From: UBA117 sp049975245
Lineage (GTDB): Archaea; Methanobacteriota; Methanobacteria; Methanobacteriales; Methanobacteriaceae
Assembly: GCA_049975245.1 (NCBI GenBank)
Contig: JBNGDB010000002.1
Span: forward strand, 62,001 to 126,000
Direction: 5' to 3'
Length of the DNA stretch: 64,000 bases
Positions 1-8,462 of this stretch are shown piece after piece. The translations under genes and the position numbers were made by a program. The notes under the pieces were generated by a model. It searched no databases. It saw nothing but the letters and a program-made list of their open reading frames with translations, and was not told the DNA's origin. Numbering within the stretch: the stretch's first letter is position 1; the number at the start of each line of letters is the position of its first letter.

Positions 1-10
1 AAAAGAATAA
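1..10 (+). CDS. 3' end of an upstream adhesin-like gene
   Basis: Only the last two codons (Lys-Glu) and a TAA stop are inside the window. The same Lys-Lys-Glu-stop ending, followed by nearly the same downstream sequence and hairpin, occurs at the end of the adhesin-like gene at 3423. I infer that the gene cut by the window edge is a tandem paralogue of that adhesin. Nothing else of it can be seen. Confidence 0.45.
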
Positions 11-24
11 TTTCCCAAATTTTA

Positions 25-49
25 GGGAGATTTATCTCCCCTTTTTTTA
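25..49 (+). terminator. hairpin plus T-tract terminator of upstream adhesin-like gene
   Basis: Perfect inverted repeat GGGAGA-TTTA-TCTCCC (25-40) followed directly by C and a run of seven T. It sits 15 bases after the stop of the upstream gene and is repeated in diverged form at 3436-3462. Confidence 0.7.
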
Positions 50-105
50 TTTTTTCAAATTAAACTTCTATAAATCATCATTTTTAAATTAGAGGTGAAT
101 AAATT

Positions 106-366
106 ATGAAAAAAAGTATAGAATTTAAATCTAATAATAAAAAATTAATTAAAATTTCCTTTTATTTAATGATTTCTCTAATATTTTTTATAGCAGTAAG
201 TTCAGTTACTGCAGCTGAAACAAATGAAATTCCAAGCACCAATACAACAATAAATACTGTTACTGCAGCTGAAACAAATGAAATTCCAAACACCAATACA
301 ACAATAAATCCTGTTAACCTAACCAATAGTACTGGGAACAATACATCCTCAGAAATAGAAGATTAA
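106..366 (+). pseudogene. N-terminal fragment of a frameshifted adhesin-like protein (signal peptide)
   Basis: This 86-codon piece starts at an ATG with a strong SD (AGAGGTGA, ending 8 bases before the ATG). It encodes a basic N-terminus, a hydrophobic segment at about residues 18-33 and a VTAAET signal-peptidase-like site, then Thr/Asn-rich linker sequence, and stops at 364-366. The next open frame (417-3206) is open from about 330 and continues the same kind of linker, so one single-base shift between 330 and 366 would join the two. It therefore looks like the export signal of the adhesin downstream, separated from it by mutation, programmed slippage or a sequencing error. An 18-residue duplication covers the cleavage region. 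Confidence 0.75.
205..312 (+). repeat. 54-bp tandem duplication at the signal-peptide cleavage region
   Basis: Positions 205-258 and 259-312 are near-identical (two or three mismatches) and keep the reading frame, giving VTAAETNEIPSTNTTINT and VTAAETNEIPNTNTTINP in succession. It looks like a recent in-frame duplication. Confidence 0.85.
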
Positions 367-416
367 ATCCCAAAATTAAAACAGCCAAAATTAAAACAGA
401 AAAGAATACAATATAT

Positions 417-3206
417 GTGGACGCCTCTATTGGAAAAGACAAGTATACTGGTTTTACACCTACTGTAGAGTATGGATGGCATATTCCTATTAGAAACGGC
501 CCTAAAAGCTCGATAAATGGGGCTTTAGTAGAACTATTCAGATTAAAAAATGATGGTTATGATATTAGTAAGTGGAAAATATTTCTAACTGATGGACAGC
601 ACAAAGTCTATTCAACTATGGGCATAACTGATTACGTTAAGATTGTAGGTCGAAAAAAGGGAAGTGCTAAAATCATAGGCTATATGAATAAGAACAAAAG
701 ACTATTTCATGTAACAAATGGTAAGCTATTACTCTATAATCTCGATGTTTACAAAAAAGGAACTGGAGGAGCTATTTATAGTACAAATTCTGAATTATAT
801 ATCGAAAATTGTATTTTCAATAATAACGCAGCTGTAACTGGAGGTGCCATACACGCAAGAACTTCAAAAGTAACTATTAAAGACAGTTCATTTGAATCTA
901 ATTCAGCACAGGAAGGAGGTGCAATTTATATTGGAGGAGTGGGATTAGATGATTATTTTAAAACTATTAGAATTGAAAACTGTCAGTTCAATCATAATTA
1001 TGCATTTAAAAACGGCGGGGCCGTGATGATTTCTTATTTGAGTTCCATCATGAGTGGTAACCGTTGTGGTAACATTTATTTTGTAAAAAACAAATTCCAT
1101 ATGAACACTATAAGTTTATATAATCGGGGTGAAGCTTGTGGAGGAGCAATTTGTATCAATTATAGAGTTAATGCTAAGGACCATATGTTGAGATTTATTC
1201 AAGTAATGGATTGTGAATTTGACCGTAACTTTGCAGATTATGGTGCTGCAATCTACAATAATATAGACTATGGTAATTTAGAAATTAATGGTTCGATTTT
1301 TTCCAATAATACAGCCTATATAGGGGGAGGAGCCATATACAACAAGAGAGGCAGAAACAAATTTAAGGTTATAAACAGTGAATTTAAAAATAACCTGGCA
1401 AAAGTTGGAGGATGTATATACAATGAATTCATCAGAAACCCATACGATATACTAGTAAAGGACTGTAAATTCATCGATAACAGTACTAACTGCACCTATA
1501 ACCATGATGAGAAAGATGAGAATGGAGGAGTATTTTATAATAAAGGCCACTTAATCATTGAATCATGTACATTCCTAAACAATAATAGTCATTCAGGCGG
1601 CGTAATATACAGTACTGACAAAGAAACAATAACAACTATAAAAAAATGCGAATTCAACGGTAACCATGCAAATTATGGGGGTGCAATATACAACACCAGT
1701 GGCAGTTCTATAATTGTAAATCAATGTAAATTCACCGAGAACAATTCTAAAATTCTGGGAGGTGCTATTTACAACTGTGGAAGTGAAATAAAAGTCTATA
1801 ATTCCACCTTCAGTAAAAACATTACCGATTATGGAGGTGCAGTCTACAACACTATGGGCAGTTCTCTATTTTTAAATGAATGTGAATTGACCGAGAACAA
1901 TTCTAGAATTCGTGGAGGTGCTATTTACAATTCAGGGAGTGAATTAACAGTTTACAATTCCATCTTCACTAAAAACAGGGCAATTCAAGGAGGAGTTATC
2001 TATAACTGGGAACATGGTTTGGTAATTGTTAATGACAGTGATTTTACAATAAACAGTGCATCAGACGCAAGTGTATTTCACAACAGTGCAGAAAAAACAA
2101 ATGCAACCTTTAACAATTGTACATTTACAGGTAACACCGCAGACCTAGATGGAGGTGTTATGATTAATAGGGGTGAATTAAAAATAGTTAAATGCACATT
2201 CGACAATAATAAAGCTCAAAACAATGGTGGAGCAATTTTTAGTTCGGGTACATTAACTATTGATGAATCAAATTTCACCCAGAACCAGGCAACAAATGGG
2301 GGTGCTATTTACAATTCAGGGAGTGAATTAACAGTTTACAATTCCATCTTCACTAAAAACAGGGCAATTCAAGGAGGAGTTATCTATAACTGGGAACATG
2401 GTTTGGTAATTGTTAATGACAGTGATTTTACAATAAACAGTGCATCAGACGCAAGTGTATTTCACAACAGTGCAGAAAAAACAAATGCAACCTTTAACAA
2501 TTGTACATTTACAGGTAACACCGCAGACCTAGATGGAGGTGTTATGATTAATAGGGGTGTATTAAAAATAGTTAAATGTACATTCTACAATAATAAAGCT
2601 CAAAACAATGGTGGAGCAATTTTTAATTCGGGTAAATTAACTATTGATGAATCAAATTTTATCAAGAACCAGGCAACATATGGTGGAGTACTATACAACT
2701 GTGATAATGCATCAGTAAATATATTAAAATGTAGTTTCATCCAAAATAGTGCAGAGCAGGGTGGAGTTATTCATAATTCAGAGGGTGTGTCAGTTTTTTT
2801 AACAGATAGCAACTTCACGGGAAATGAATCAATATATAATGGTGGAGCTATCTATAACAGTGGATTAGGAACCACAACTACTATTGAAAATTGTGAATTT
2901 AATAGTAATAGTTCTAATTATGGAGGAGCATTTTACAACTGTATGGGTGGTTCTATAGTTGTAACTGGAAGCCGATTCAATGAAAATATCGCAACAGTCT
3001 ACGGAGGTGCTATATACAATCAAGGCCCCTATTCAATTATAACAATTAATAACAGTAACTTCACAGAAAACAGTGCAGAACAGGGCGAAGATATCTATAA
3101 CTGTGAGGATGGTGTAATTGAAACAGAAGATCCTATTGACGCGGATTCCGATATAATAATGCAACTATTTCCAACCCCCACTGTATTCTTAAATAATATC
3201 AGATGA
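417..3206 (+). CDS. adhesin-like surface protein, beta-helix body (frameshifted at both ends)
   Basis: This is the repetitive body of a large adhesin-like protein. Roughly every 20-30 residues there is a GGAIYN/GGVIYN-type motif followed by NSxFxxN-like strands, as in the polymorphic-outer-membrane-protein (PMP) repeats and right-handed beta-helix folds common in adhesin-like proteins of Methanobacteriales. The GTG at 417 is not a convincing start: it has no SD, and the frame is open upstream to about 330, where the signal-peptide fragment overlaps it in another frame. At the other end the frame stops at 3204-3206, while the cell-wall/membrane anchor continues in a third frame. The expected product is a secreted, C-terminally anchored surface protein that binds other cells or host polymers; the ligand is unknown. 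Whether the gene is functional depends on the two frameshifts being real. Confidence 0.8.
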   Translation: MDASIGKDKYTGFTPTVEYGWHIPIRNGPKSSINGALVELFRLKNDGYDISKWKIFLTDGQHKVYSTMGITDYVKIVGRKKGSAKIIGYMNKNKRLFHVTNGKLLLYNLDVYKKGTGGAIYSTNSELYIENCIFNNNAAVTGGAIHARTSKVTIKDSSFESNSAQEGGAIYIGGVGLDDYFKTIRIENCQFNHNYAFKNGGAVMISYLSSIMSGNRCGNIYFVKNKFHMNTISLYNRGEACGGAICINYRVNAKDHMLRFIQVMDCEFDRNFADYGAAIYNNIDYGNLEINGSIFSNNTAYIGGGAIYNKRGRNKFKVINSEFKNNLAKVGGCIYNEFIRNPYDILVKDCKFIDNSTNCTYNHDEKDENGGVFYNKGHLIIESCTFLNNNSHSGGVIYSTDKETITTIKKCEFNGNHANYGGAIYNTSGSSIIVNQCKFTENNSKILGGAIYNCGSEIKVYNSTFSKNITDYGGAVYNTMGSSLFLNECELTENNSRIRGGAIYNSGSELTVYNSIFTKNRAIQGGVIYNWEHGLVIVNDSDFTINSASDASVFHNSAEKTNATFNNCTFTGNTADLDGGVMINRGELKIVKCTFDNNKAQNNGGAIFSSGTLTIDESNFTQNQATNGGAIYNSGSELTVYNSIFTKNRAIQGGVIYNWEHGLVIVNDSDFTINSASDASVFHNSAEKTNATFNNCTFTGNTADLDGGVMINRGVLKIVKCTFYNNKAQNNGGAIFNSGKLTIDESNFIKNQATYGGVLYNCDNASVNILKCSFIQNSAEQGGVIHNSEGVSVFLTDSNFTGNESIYNGGAIYNSGLGTTTTIENCEFNSNSSNYGGAFYNCMGGSIVVTGSRFNENIATVYGGAIYNQGPYSIITINNSNFTENSAEQGEDIYNCEDGVIETEDPIDADSDIIMQLFPTPTVFLNNIR
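1917..2684 (+). repeat. 384-bp in-frame tandem duplication within the adhesin
   Basis: 1917-2300 and 2301-2684 are tandem copies with a period of 384 bases (128 codons). The first 259 bases of each copy (1917-2175 and 2301-2559) are identical; differences begin at 2176/2560 and increase towards the 3' end. The duplication keeps the frame and the repeat phase of the beta-helix. Confidence 0.9.
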
Positions 3207-3423
3207 TAATTTATCGAAAGTTAGAGCAGAAAGCAATAATATACCCAATATAGATACGCCACTAACCGGGTTAGCAATAGCAGGAGAGTCTTTATGGCCA
3301 TTATTAGCAAATAAATTGCCACCAAGCCCAATAGGGGGTATAAATTGGCTAATAATTATGCCGTTATTGATAGTCGTAGTACTCCTAATTGTTGGCTTAA
3401 TGTCTAGAAGTAAAAAAGAATAA
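3202..3423 (+). pseudogene. C-terminal anchor fragment of the frameshifted adhesin
   Basis: In the frame beginning with GAT at 3202 the sequence runs open to a TAA at 3421-3423 and encodes about 73 residues: a polar linker, a PLTGLAIAGESLWPLLANKL segment, a single transmembrane helix (about 20 Ile/Leu/Val-rich residues starting with NWLIIMPLL) and a short basic tail ending SRSKKE. This is the usual C-terminal membrane anchor of archaeal surface proteins. It lies one base out of frame with the adhesin body, whose frame stops at 3206; a one-base change between 3193 and 3204 would join them. Confidence 0.75.
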
Positions 3424-3435
3424 TTTCCCAATTTT

Positions 3436-3475
3436 GGGGGAGATTTGTCTCCTCCTCATTTTTATTTTTGAATAT
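3436..3475 (+). terminator. hairpin plus T-rich terminator of the adhesin gene
   Basis: GGAGA-TTTG-TCTCC hairpin (3439-3452) followed by a T-rich tract. It starts 12 bases after the anchor stop codon, and stop, spacer and hairpin match those at 1-49, which suggests the 3' ends of the two neighbouring adhesin genes derive from one another. Confidence 0.6.
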
Positions 3476-3497
3476 ACTGCATGAAATATCTTAATTT

Positions 3498-4154
3498 TTA
3501 AAAAAATACATATAGAATCAATATTACTATTATAACTAACACAATTATTAATATTAAAACCTTTTGGTCAATTCCCATAGATCCTATGTAAATTGTTGAC
3601 GGAGTAGTCCTGCTCTTATATCTTTTCTCGTAAACCACATCTAAAAGTTTATCCTGGTCTTCTTTAAACGTTTCAAGAATTTCCCTCTTTATCTCTAAAT
3701 CTGCTTCTTCTTCATTAATTATATCCTGTAAAACTAACTTTTGTTCACTTATATTTTTAGTTAAATTTTTTTCATCTATTTCTTCTAAAAGTGATGATTT
3801 TTCTTGTATAATTTTATTTAATAGATCTTCTTGTACCTCAACCCTCTTTGATAGTTCGGTAAATATTTCTTTTCTCTTTTCTGCTTTAGAAGTTAAATTA
3901 TTTATTACAGAAAACATGTCATCATTTTTTATATCTTCATAAGATGGGTTAAAGTTTGTTTCATCTGGATAAAATTCTTCAATTGTTTCAAAATATTGCA
4001 GATCTCCTCCACATTCACATTGTGCAAAATCTCCAGGAGATTCACCTGATCTAAGTTTGTAATATCCCCCACAATTATAACAAACTAAATATCCATATTT
4101 TTCTTCAGAAGAATCTAATAATAATGATTTGTTAATATTATCGTTTAATGCCAT
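3498..4154 (-). CDS. zinc-ribbon, coiled-coil, tail-anchored membrane protein
   Basis: Function unknown. The N-terminus holds a zinc-ribbon-like module with C25-x2-C28 and C46-x-C48 (numbering from the ATG at 4154). A long charged Glu/Lys-rich stretch, about residues 80-175, looks like a coiled coil, and the last 22 residues are one hydrophobic helix rich in Ile/Val/Leu ending in VFF, so the protein is probably tail-anchored with its bulk in the cytoplasm. The ATG at 4154 is preceded by GGGGG; an in-frame TTG six codons upstream is an alternative. It is convergent with the adhesin gene and stands alone. I see no family name I can defend. Confidence 0.7.
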   Translation of the reverse strand: MALNDNINKSLLLDSSEEKYGYLVCYNCGGYYKLRSGESPGDFAQCECGGDLQYFETIEEFYPDETNFNPSYEDIKNDDMFSVINNLTSKAEKRKEIFTELSKRVEVQEDLLNKIIQEKSSLLEEIDEKNLTKNISEQKLVLQDIINEEEADLEIKREILETFKEDQDKLLDVVYEKRYKSRTTPSTIYIGSMGIDQKVLILIIVLVIIVILILYVFF

Positions 4155-4381
4155 AACCCCCTTAAACCTCAATTATGGAATTATTAAAATTACATTTTTA
4201 GCATTTAAATGTTATCAAGTTATTTTATTAGATTTATTAAATAATTAATACTTAATTTTTATTATTAATAAATTTGTTGATTAAAATTAATAATAAGAAT
4301 ATTTTGACATTTCATTTTGATATTAAAAACAAAATATAGAAAATGTAAGAAAAAAAGGTGGATTTGAATTTTAATACGAAG

Positions 4382-5092
4382 TTAGGTAACTCCACTCAAA
4401 CCACTGGACATAACAAATTGAATAAAAGCTCCCTGCGGTATAACCACTATATTACCCTGACTATATTGGGAGATAGCCGCCTGTACTAATGCTAAATATT
4501 TAGTTTTATCCTTGGAAGCCTCAGCAATAGCCTTCATTACAGATTCAATAGCGTTACCCCTTGAAAGTCCTCCCACATCTTGTTCCGATCTTAGAAATTC
4601 AATGGAGCTACCATTTATATTGCCAGATCCTTCCACATAAATTGGGCCAACAGCCTGAATCATGGCATCCACAGCTTCGGGGGTAACAACAACTACGATA
4701 TCGGTTTTTTCACCGGTATTGTATTCTACTATTTCCTGAGCTAGTTTTGCATTTTTGTCATTGTCTTCGGACCAAAATGAATCATGCAGTAATAGTCGAC
4801 TCACACCCTGTTTTTGTACTTCAAGCGGCGCTGCTTCAGTTGGATGGGCCATCCCCCCGGGATATACGGGAGTATTGTTTAAAATTTTTCCATCTTTAAC
4901 TGTGATAATAAAACCCATGTCTATAGCACCAATGCCGGGCCTAGGTTCGGATGGATCTGCTGCTAAAAGCAATACTTTATGTTCTCCTTGCATAACATTC
5001 TGCTGAGCAGACGTGTTAAATTGATAAGCTATAAATCCTAATCCTACGATAAGGAAGAATAGAATTACGATTATGTAGTCCTTTTTTGACAT
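4382..5092 (-). CDS. DUF4012-like membrane-anchored protein
   Basis: The protein has an N-terminal transmembrane helix (about residues 6-23) after MSKKDY and an extracytoplasmic globular domain. Features such as VLLLAADPSEPRPG near the start, a DMGFIITVKDGKI strand and the later VTPEAVDAMIQAVGPIYVEG segment resemble the DUF4012 family, proteins of unknown function related in places to LytR-CpsA-Psr domains. At 236 residues it is short for the family, having only one such domain. It is transcribed alone, with AT-rich spacers of about 150-200 bases on both sides. A role in the cell envelope is a guess; the membrane topology is the part the sequence supports. Confidence 0.65.
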   Translation of the reverse strand: MSKKDYIIVILFFLIVGLGFIAYQFNTSAQQNVMQGEHKVLLLAADPSEPRPGIGAIDMGFIITVKDGKILNNTPVYPGGMAHPTEAAPLEVQKQGVSRLLLHDSFWSEDNDKNAKLAQEIVEYNTGEKTDIVVVVTPEAVDAMIQAVGPIYVEGSGNINGSSIEFLRSEQDVGGLSRGNAIESVMKAIAEASKDKTKYLALVQAAISQYSQGNIVVIPQGAFIQFVMSSGLSGVT

Positions 5093-5273
5093 TTATTCAC
5101 CTAAATTAGTTATTTGATTATAATTTTTATTTAAATTTTATTTAAGAAGATTTTATAATATTTAATGAAAAATGTAGAAAATAATTGTTCACTATATATT
5201 CATTGAATTTAATAAGTTTAGATATTATATAAATATATTTATCATAGGTATCTTTTTGTTAGTTGATGATATT

Positions 5274-6005
5274 ATGTCTATCGGAGTTGGAGTAGGAAAA
5301 AATCAAAATATTCTGAAAGCTTTAGAAGAAGTAGATTTTGAAGTTATTGCTGTAGAAGATGAAAATACTCTGGTTGATCTACTATTAGACGAGAAGGTAG
5401 ATGCTATTGTGCGAGGTACACTTAGTGCCTCTAAAATTATTAACAAGTTAAGAAAAACATTCAATAATAAATTTTATAGGGCGTCTTTTTTAGAAATAAA
5501 TGGTCATAAATTTTTATTAGCACCAGTAGGTATCGATGAAGGTGATTCGGTTATAGATAAGGTAAGTATTATAGAGTATGCATCAGAGTTTCTTATAAAC
5601 ATGGGCATTACTCCGAAAATTGCAGTTCTTTCTGGTGGAAGATCACAAGATTATGGTCGCAGCATCAAAATTAATGAATCTATTAACCAAGGTAATGAGG
5701 TTACCACGATCACAAAGAATAAATATCCAGTTAAACATTATTATATATTAATTGAAGATGCAATTAAAGATGGATGTAATCTTATTTTAGCACCAGATGG
5801 GATTTCTGGAAATTTAATATTCAGAACTCTAATTTTTTTAGGTTCAGGTATCAGTCACGGTGCTGTAACATTGGGAATGGACAAAATTTTCATTGATACC
5901 TCCAGATCTCAAAGCATCAAAGGATATGTTAGAGCTTTAAAATTTGCAAATTATTTAGTTGAATTAAGTAGGAATAAAGATGTCAATATTAACTCCAGTT
6001 TATAA
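5274..6005 (+). CDS. mtxX: methanogenesis marker protein 4 (MtxX/Mmp4), phosphotransacetylase-like
   Basis: This protein resembles the MtxX/Mmp4 family, a phosphate acetyl/butyryl-transferase-like protein found in methanogens and used as a genome marker for methanogenesis; its reaction is not established. Recognisable parts are the N-terminal GVGVGKNQNILKALEE segment, the central IAVLSGGRSQDYGRS motif and the C-terminal LILAPDGISGNLIFRTLIFLGSG segment, which corresponds to the substrate-binding part of phosphotransacetylases. I start it at ATG 5274; an in-frame TTG lies six codons upstream at 5256. Its last 26 bases overlap uppS, so the two are very likely co-transcribed. A TATA-like ATATTATATAAATATATTT lies at about 5223-5241. 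Confidence 0.85.
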   Translation: MSIGVGVGKNQNILKALEEVDFEVIAVEDENTLVDLLLDEKVDAIVRGTLSASKIINKLRKTFNNKFYRASFLEINGHKFLLAPVGIDEGDSVIDKVSIIEYASEFLINMGITPKIAVLSGGRSQDYGRSIKINESINQGNEVTTITKNKYPVKHYYILIEDAIKDGCNLILAPDGISGNLIFRTLIFLGSGISHGAVTLGMDKIFIDTSRSQSIKGYVRALKFANYLVELSRNKDVNINSSL

Positions 6006-6747
6006 AGTCTATGAATGGTATATATCACGTAATCTTAGTCCAGAAAATATGCCAAAACACATTGCAATAATAATGGACGGTAATCGTAGGTATTCCAGAC
6101 TACAGGGTAAAAAGGAAGCTATCGAAGGTCATAAACGCGGGATAAATACTCTGGAAAGCGTTTTAGATTGGTGTGTGGATTTAGGAATAGAGATTGTAAC
6201 AGTTTATGCCTTTTCTACTGAAAATTTCAATAGGCCAGCTGAGGAAGTAAAGGGATTAATGAAGCTATTCCAAGAAAATTTTGAAGGAATAGCCAAGAAC
6301 AAAAAAATACACAACAATCAAGTTAGAGTAAAAGCAGTAGGTCAATTAGATCTCCTACCAGAAAATGTTAGAAATGCCATAAAAATTGCTGAAGAATCTA
6401 CTGCTGCTTACGATAAAAGATTAGTAAATATTGCTATTGGTTATGATGGACGTTTAGAGATAATTGATGCTATAAAAAAGATAGCTACAGATGTTAAAAA
6501 TGGAAATTTAAATACTGACCAGATTGATGAAGATTTAGTGAATAAGAATCTTTACACCGCAGGATTAGAAGATCCAAACCTCATAATCAGGACCAGTGGA
6601 GAAGAAAGACTAAGCGGATTTTTATTATGGCAATCTTCATATTCAGAATTATATTTTTGTGATAGTTTATGGCCCCAGTTAAGAAAAGTTGATTTTTTAA
6701 GGGCTCTAAGATCTTATCAACAAAGAGAAAGACGTTTCGGCATATGA
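5980..6747 (+). CDS. uppS: tritrans,polycis-undecaprenyl-diphosphate synthase (cis-prenyltransferase)
   Basis: This enzyme elongates a prenyl diphosphate (geranylgeranyl diphosphate in archaea) with isopentenyl diphosphate in cis configuration to make the lipid carrier used for glycan and pseudomurein assembly at the membrane. The signature IAIIMDGNRRYSRL (about residues 28-41, catalytic D33) and the C-terminal IRTSGEERLSGFLLWQSSY block (diphosphate-binding Arg/Ser residues) are intact. Length, 255 residues, is normal. The ATG follows AGGAATAAAG within the end of mtxX. A T-tract (6761-6770) lies just downstream. Confidence 0.95.
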   Translation: MSILTPVYKVYEWYISRNLSPENMPKHIAIIMDGNRRYSRLQGKKEAIEGHKRGINTLESVLDWCVDLGIEIVTVYAFSTENFNRPAEEVKGLMKLFQENFEGIAKNKKIHNNQVRVKAVGQLDLLPENVRNAIKIAEESTAAYDKRLVNIAIGYDGRLEIIDAIKKIATDVKNGNLNTDQIDEDLVNKNLYTAGLEDPNLIIRTSGEERLSGFLLWQSSYSELYFCDSLWPQLRKVDFLRALRSYQQRERRFGI

Positions 6748-6760
6748 ATGTTTAATACAC

Positions 6761-6776
6761 TTTTTTTTTTATTTTA
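6761..6776 (+). terminator. T-tract terminator after uppS
   Basis: Ten T followed by A and TTTT, 14 bases after the uppS stop codon and without a strong hairpin. Oligo-T tracts are the usual archaeal termination signal. Confidence 0.5.
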
Positions 6777-6806
6777 TTATTAAATTCCTTTTATTGGAGG
6801 TAAATA

Positions 6807-7565
6807 ATGATTGATACGCACTGTCATGTAGACTTTAAGGATTACAACAAAAACAGAGAAGAAGTTATTCAACGAGCAAAAGAGGAATTAACTTGTTTAA
6901 TTAATTCAGGGGCAACTTTAGGTGGAAATAGAAGAACTCTACAACTTATCGAAGATTATAATGGTTTTATTTATGGTACTTTAGGTTTTCACCCTGTAAA
7001 CGCTGCTAAATCTGATGCTGTTGTAATAGAAGAGGCTAAAAAAGAGATTATTTCTAATTTAGATAGTGCAGTAGCTTTAGGTGAAACTGGTTTAGATTTC
7101 CATCATACCCAGGATGTTGAGGGAAGAAAAAAACAAGTTAAAGTATTTAACTCCTTCATTGATATGGCAGCAGAATATGATATGCCCATAGTAATCCATG
7201 CCCGGGATTCTGAAAAAAAAGCATATGAATTGATTAAACAAAATTCAAATATACCCAATGTAATATTTCATTGTTACAGTGGTGACATTTCAACTGCTGA
7301 GCAAATAATTGAAGAAGGCTATTTTTTATCAACTTCCACCATGATATGTTTCTCAGAACATCATCAAAAATTATTTAAGGATCAGCCCCTGTCAAATATT
7401 CTTACTGAAACTGACAGTCCCTACTTATCCCCATATAAAGGTAAAAAAAACGAACCAGCTTTTGTTCGCGAAGTTGTAAATAAAATTGCAGAAATTAAAG
7501 GTATAACATTTAAAAAGGTAGATAAAATAACTGAAAAGAATGCTAAAAGAATTTTTAATATATGA
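6807..7565 (+). CDS. tatD: TatD family metal-dependent hydrolase
   Basis: TatD proteins are TIM-barrel metal hydrolases with DNase activity in characterised members. The metal-binding set is present: HCH in MIDTHCHVDF (H5, H7), the Glu of ALGETGLDFHHT, His in MPIVIHARDS and FHCYSGD, and the Asp in TETDSPYLSPYKG near residue 205. Length is typical. The start has a perfect SD (TTGGAGGT, 5 bases before ATG). It lies 60 bases behind the T-tract after uppS, so it probably has its own promoter, and it ends 5 bases from the convergent gene that follows. Cellular role in archaea is not settled. Confidence 0.9.
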   Translation: MIDTHCHVDFKDYNKNREEVIQRAKEELTCLINSGATLGGNRRTLQLIEDYNGFIYGTLGFHPVNAAKSDAVVIEEAKKEIISNLDSAVALGETGLDFHHTQDVEGRKKQVKVFNSFIDMAAEYDMPIVIHARDSEKKAYELIKQNSNIPNVIFHCYSGDISTAEQIIEEGYFLSTSTMICFSEHHQKLFKDQPLSNILTETDSPYLSPYKGKKNEPAFVREVVNKIAEIKGITFKKVDKITEKNAKRIFNI

Positions 7566-7570
7566 ATTAT

Positions 7571-7951
7571 CTATTTTTTATCAATAGATTCAAAAACTTC
7601 TTTAGCTGCATATATTCCATTTATTGCCGCTGGAAAACCAGCATAGGCAGATATTTGGATCATTATTTCTACCACTTCTTCACGGGTACACCCTGCATTC
7701 AAAGCAGCCGTTATATGGCTTTTTAATTGATTTTCTGCATTTCCTAGCGCAGTTAACACGGCTACAGTTATCATTTCTCGATTCTTCATTTCCAGACCCG
7801 GTCTGGAATAAATATCACCATAAGGAAATTCAACAACGTATCTGGCTAAATCAGGAGCTATATCGCTTAAATCTTCCTTTAAAGTATTAAAAGAATCAGG
7901 ATTATACTTTTCTAATATTTTCAAACCTTTTTCAAATCTTTCTTCTCTCAT
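7571..7951 (-). CDS. carboxymuconolactone decarboxylase family protein (AhpD-like)
   Basis: A small all-helical protein of 126 residues with the CMD fold. The core PGLEMKNREMITVAVLTALG and the SHITAALNAGCTREEVVE helix pair match this family. Only one cysteine is present (the GC in NAGCT), so the CxxC peroxidase-type site of true AhpD is missing and a peroxidase role is unlikely. In Methanobacteriales such proteins are common and uncharacterised. The ATG at 7951 gives an N-terminus MREERFEKG; three codons more are open upstream. It is convergent with tatD with a 5-base gap. Confidence 0.8.
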   Translation of the reverse strand: MREERFEKGLKILEKYNPDSFNTLKEDLSDIAPDLARYVVEFPYGDIYSRPGLEMKNREMITVAVLTALGNAENQLKSHITAALNAGCTREEVVEIMIQISAYAGFPAAINGIYAAKEVFESIDKK

Positions 7952-8116
7952 AAAAATCAAAACCTATTAATTCTTTATTATTGATATTTGGAAAATGTAA
8001 CTAACCAATATATAGATTATAAACTATAGATTAGTATATAATATGATTATATAATTTAAATGTGATTGAAAATATTTCATATTATTAGAAATGAAATTTA
8101 AGTAGTGGTGGTTAAT

Positions 8117-8413
8117 TTGAATCTAAAAATTTTATCATTTACTTTGATAAGTTTATTTTTATTATTATCTGGTTTTCTTAATGTGGCATTTGCAGATACT
8201 GGTCCAGATTTGAGCGAATTAGAAGGAATTGTAAATTTAGATGAAATTAAAAATTGGACCAATGAAACACTATCAAACGCCACCAATATTTCAGAACAAA
8301 CTGCAGAAGATGTTGAAGCAACTTTAGATCCTATACAACAAATTTTAGACAGTATTATATCAATCATCCAACAAATAGAGGAACTTTGGTGGAGTTTAAC
8401 TGGACAAAATTAA
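8117..8413 (+). CDS. small secreted or membrane-tethered protein
   Basis: No family recognised. The TTG at 8117 is preceded by GGTGGT (8106-8112), so I prefer it to the GTG codons inside that SD. The product, 98 residues, begins with a classical signal peptide (MNLKILSFTLISLFLLL, then a hydrophobic stretch ending FADTG), so the mature part of about 70 residues is outside the cell. The mature region has several N-x-S/T sequons (NWTNETLSNATN) and ends in a Trp-containing amphipathic helix, IEELWWSLTGQN. It stands alone, 50 bases upstream of arfC on the same strand. Confidence 0.7.
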   Translation: MNLKILSFTLISLFLLLSGFLNVAFADTGPDLSELEGIVNLDEIKNWTNETLSNATNISEQTAEDVEATLDPIQQILDSIISIIQQIEELWWSLTGQN

Positions 8414-8462
8414 ATATATAAAATCTTAGATATTATTTATTTTAGCTTTATTAAGTGATAAT

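Noticed and set aside
3189..3431. 80-codon minus-strand frame over the adhesin 3' end
   Set aside because: The plus strand there encodes the expected membrane anchor ending SRSKKE with a terminator behind it; the minus frame has no SD and no recognisable protein.
4259..4296. TTATTATTAAT/ATTAATAATAA inverted repeat downstream of the DUF4012 gene
   Set aside because: The arms are only A and T and such repeats are expected by chance in this AT-rich spacer; no T-run supports a terminator on the right strand.
5256..5273. TTG start for mtxX six codons upstream
   Set aside because: The N-terminus MSIGVGVGKN from ATG 5274 fits the family better, and the TTG has no SD.
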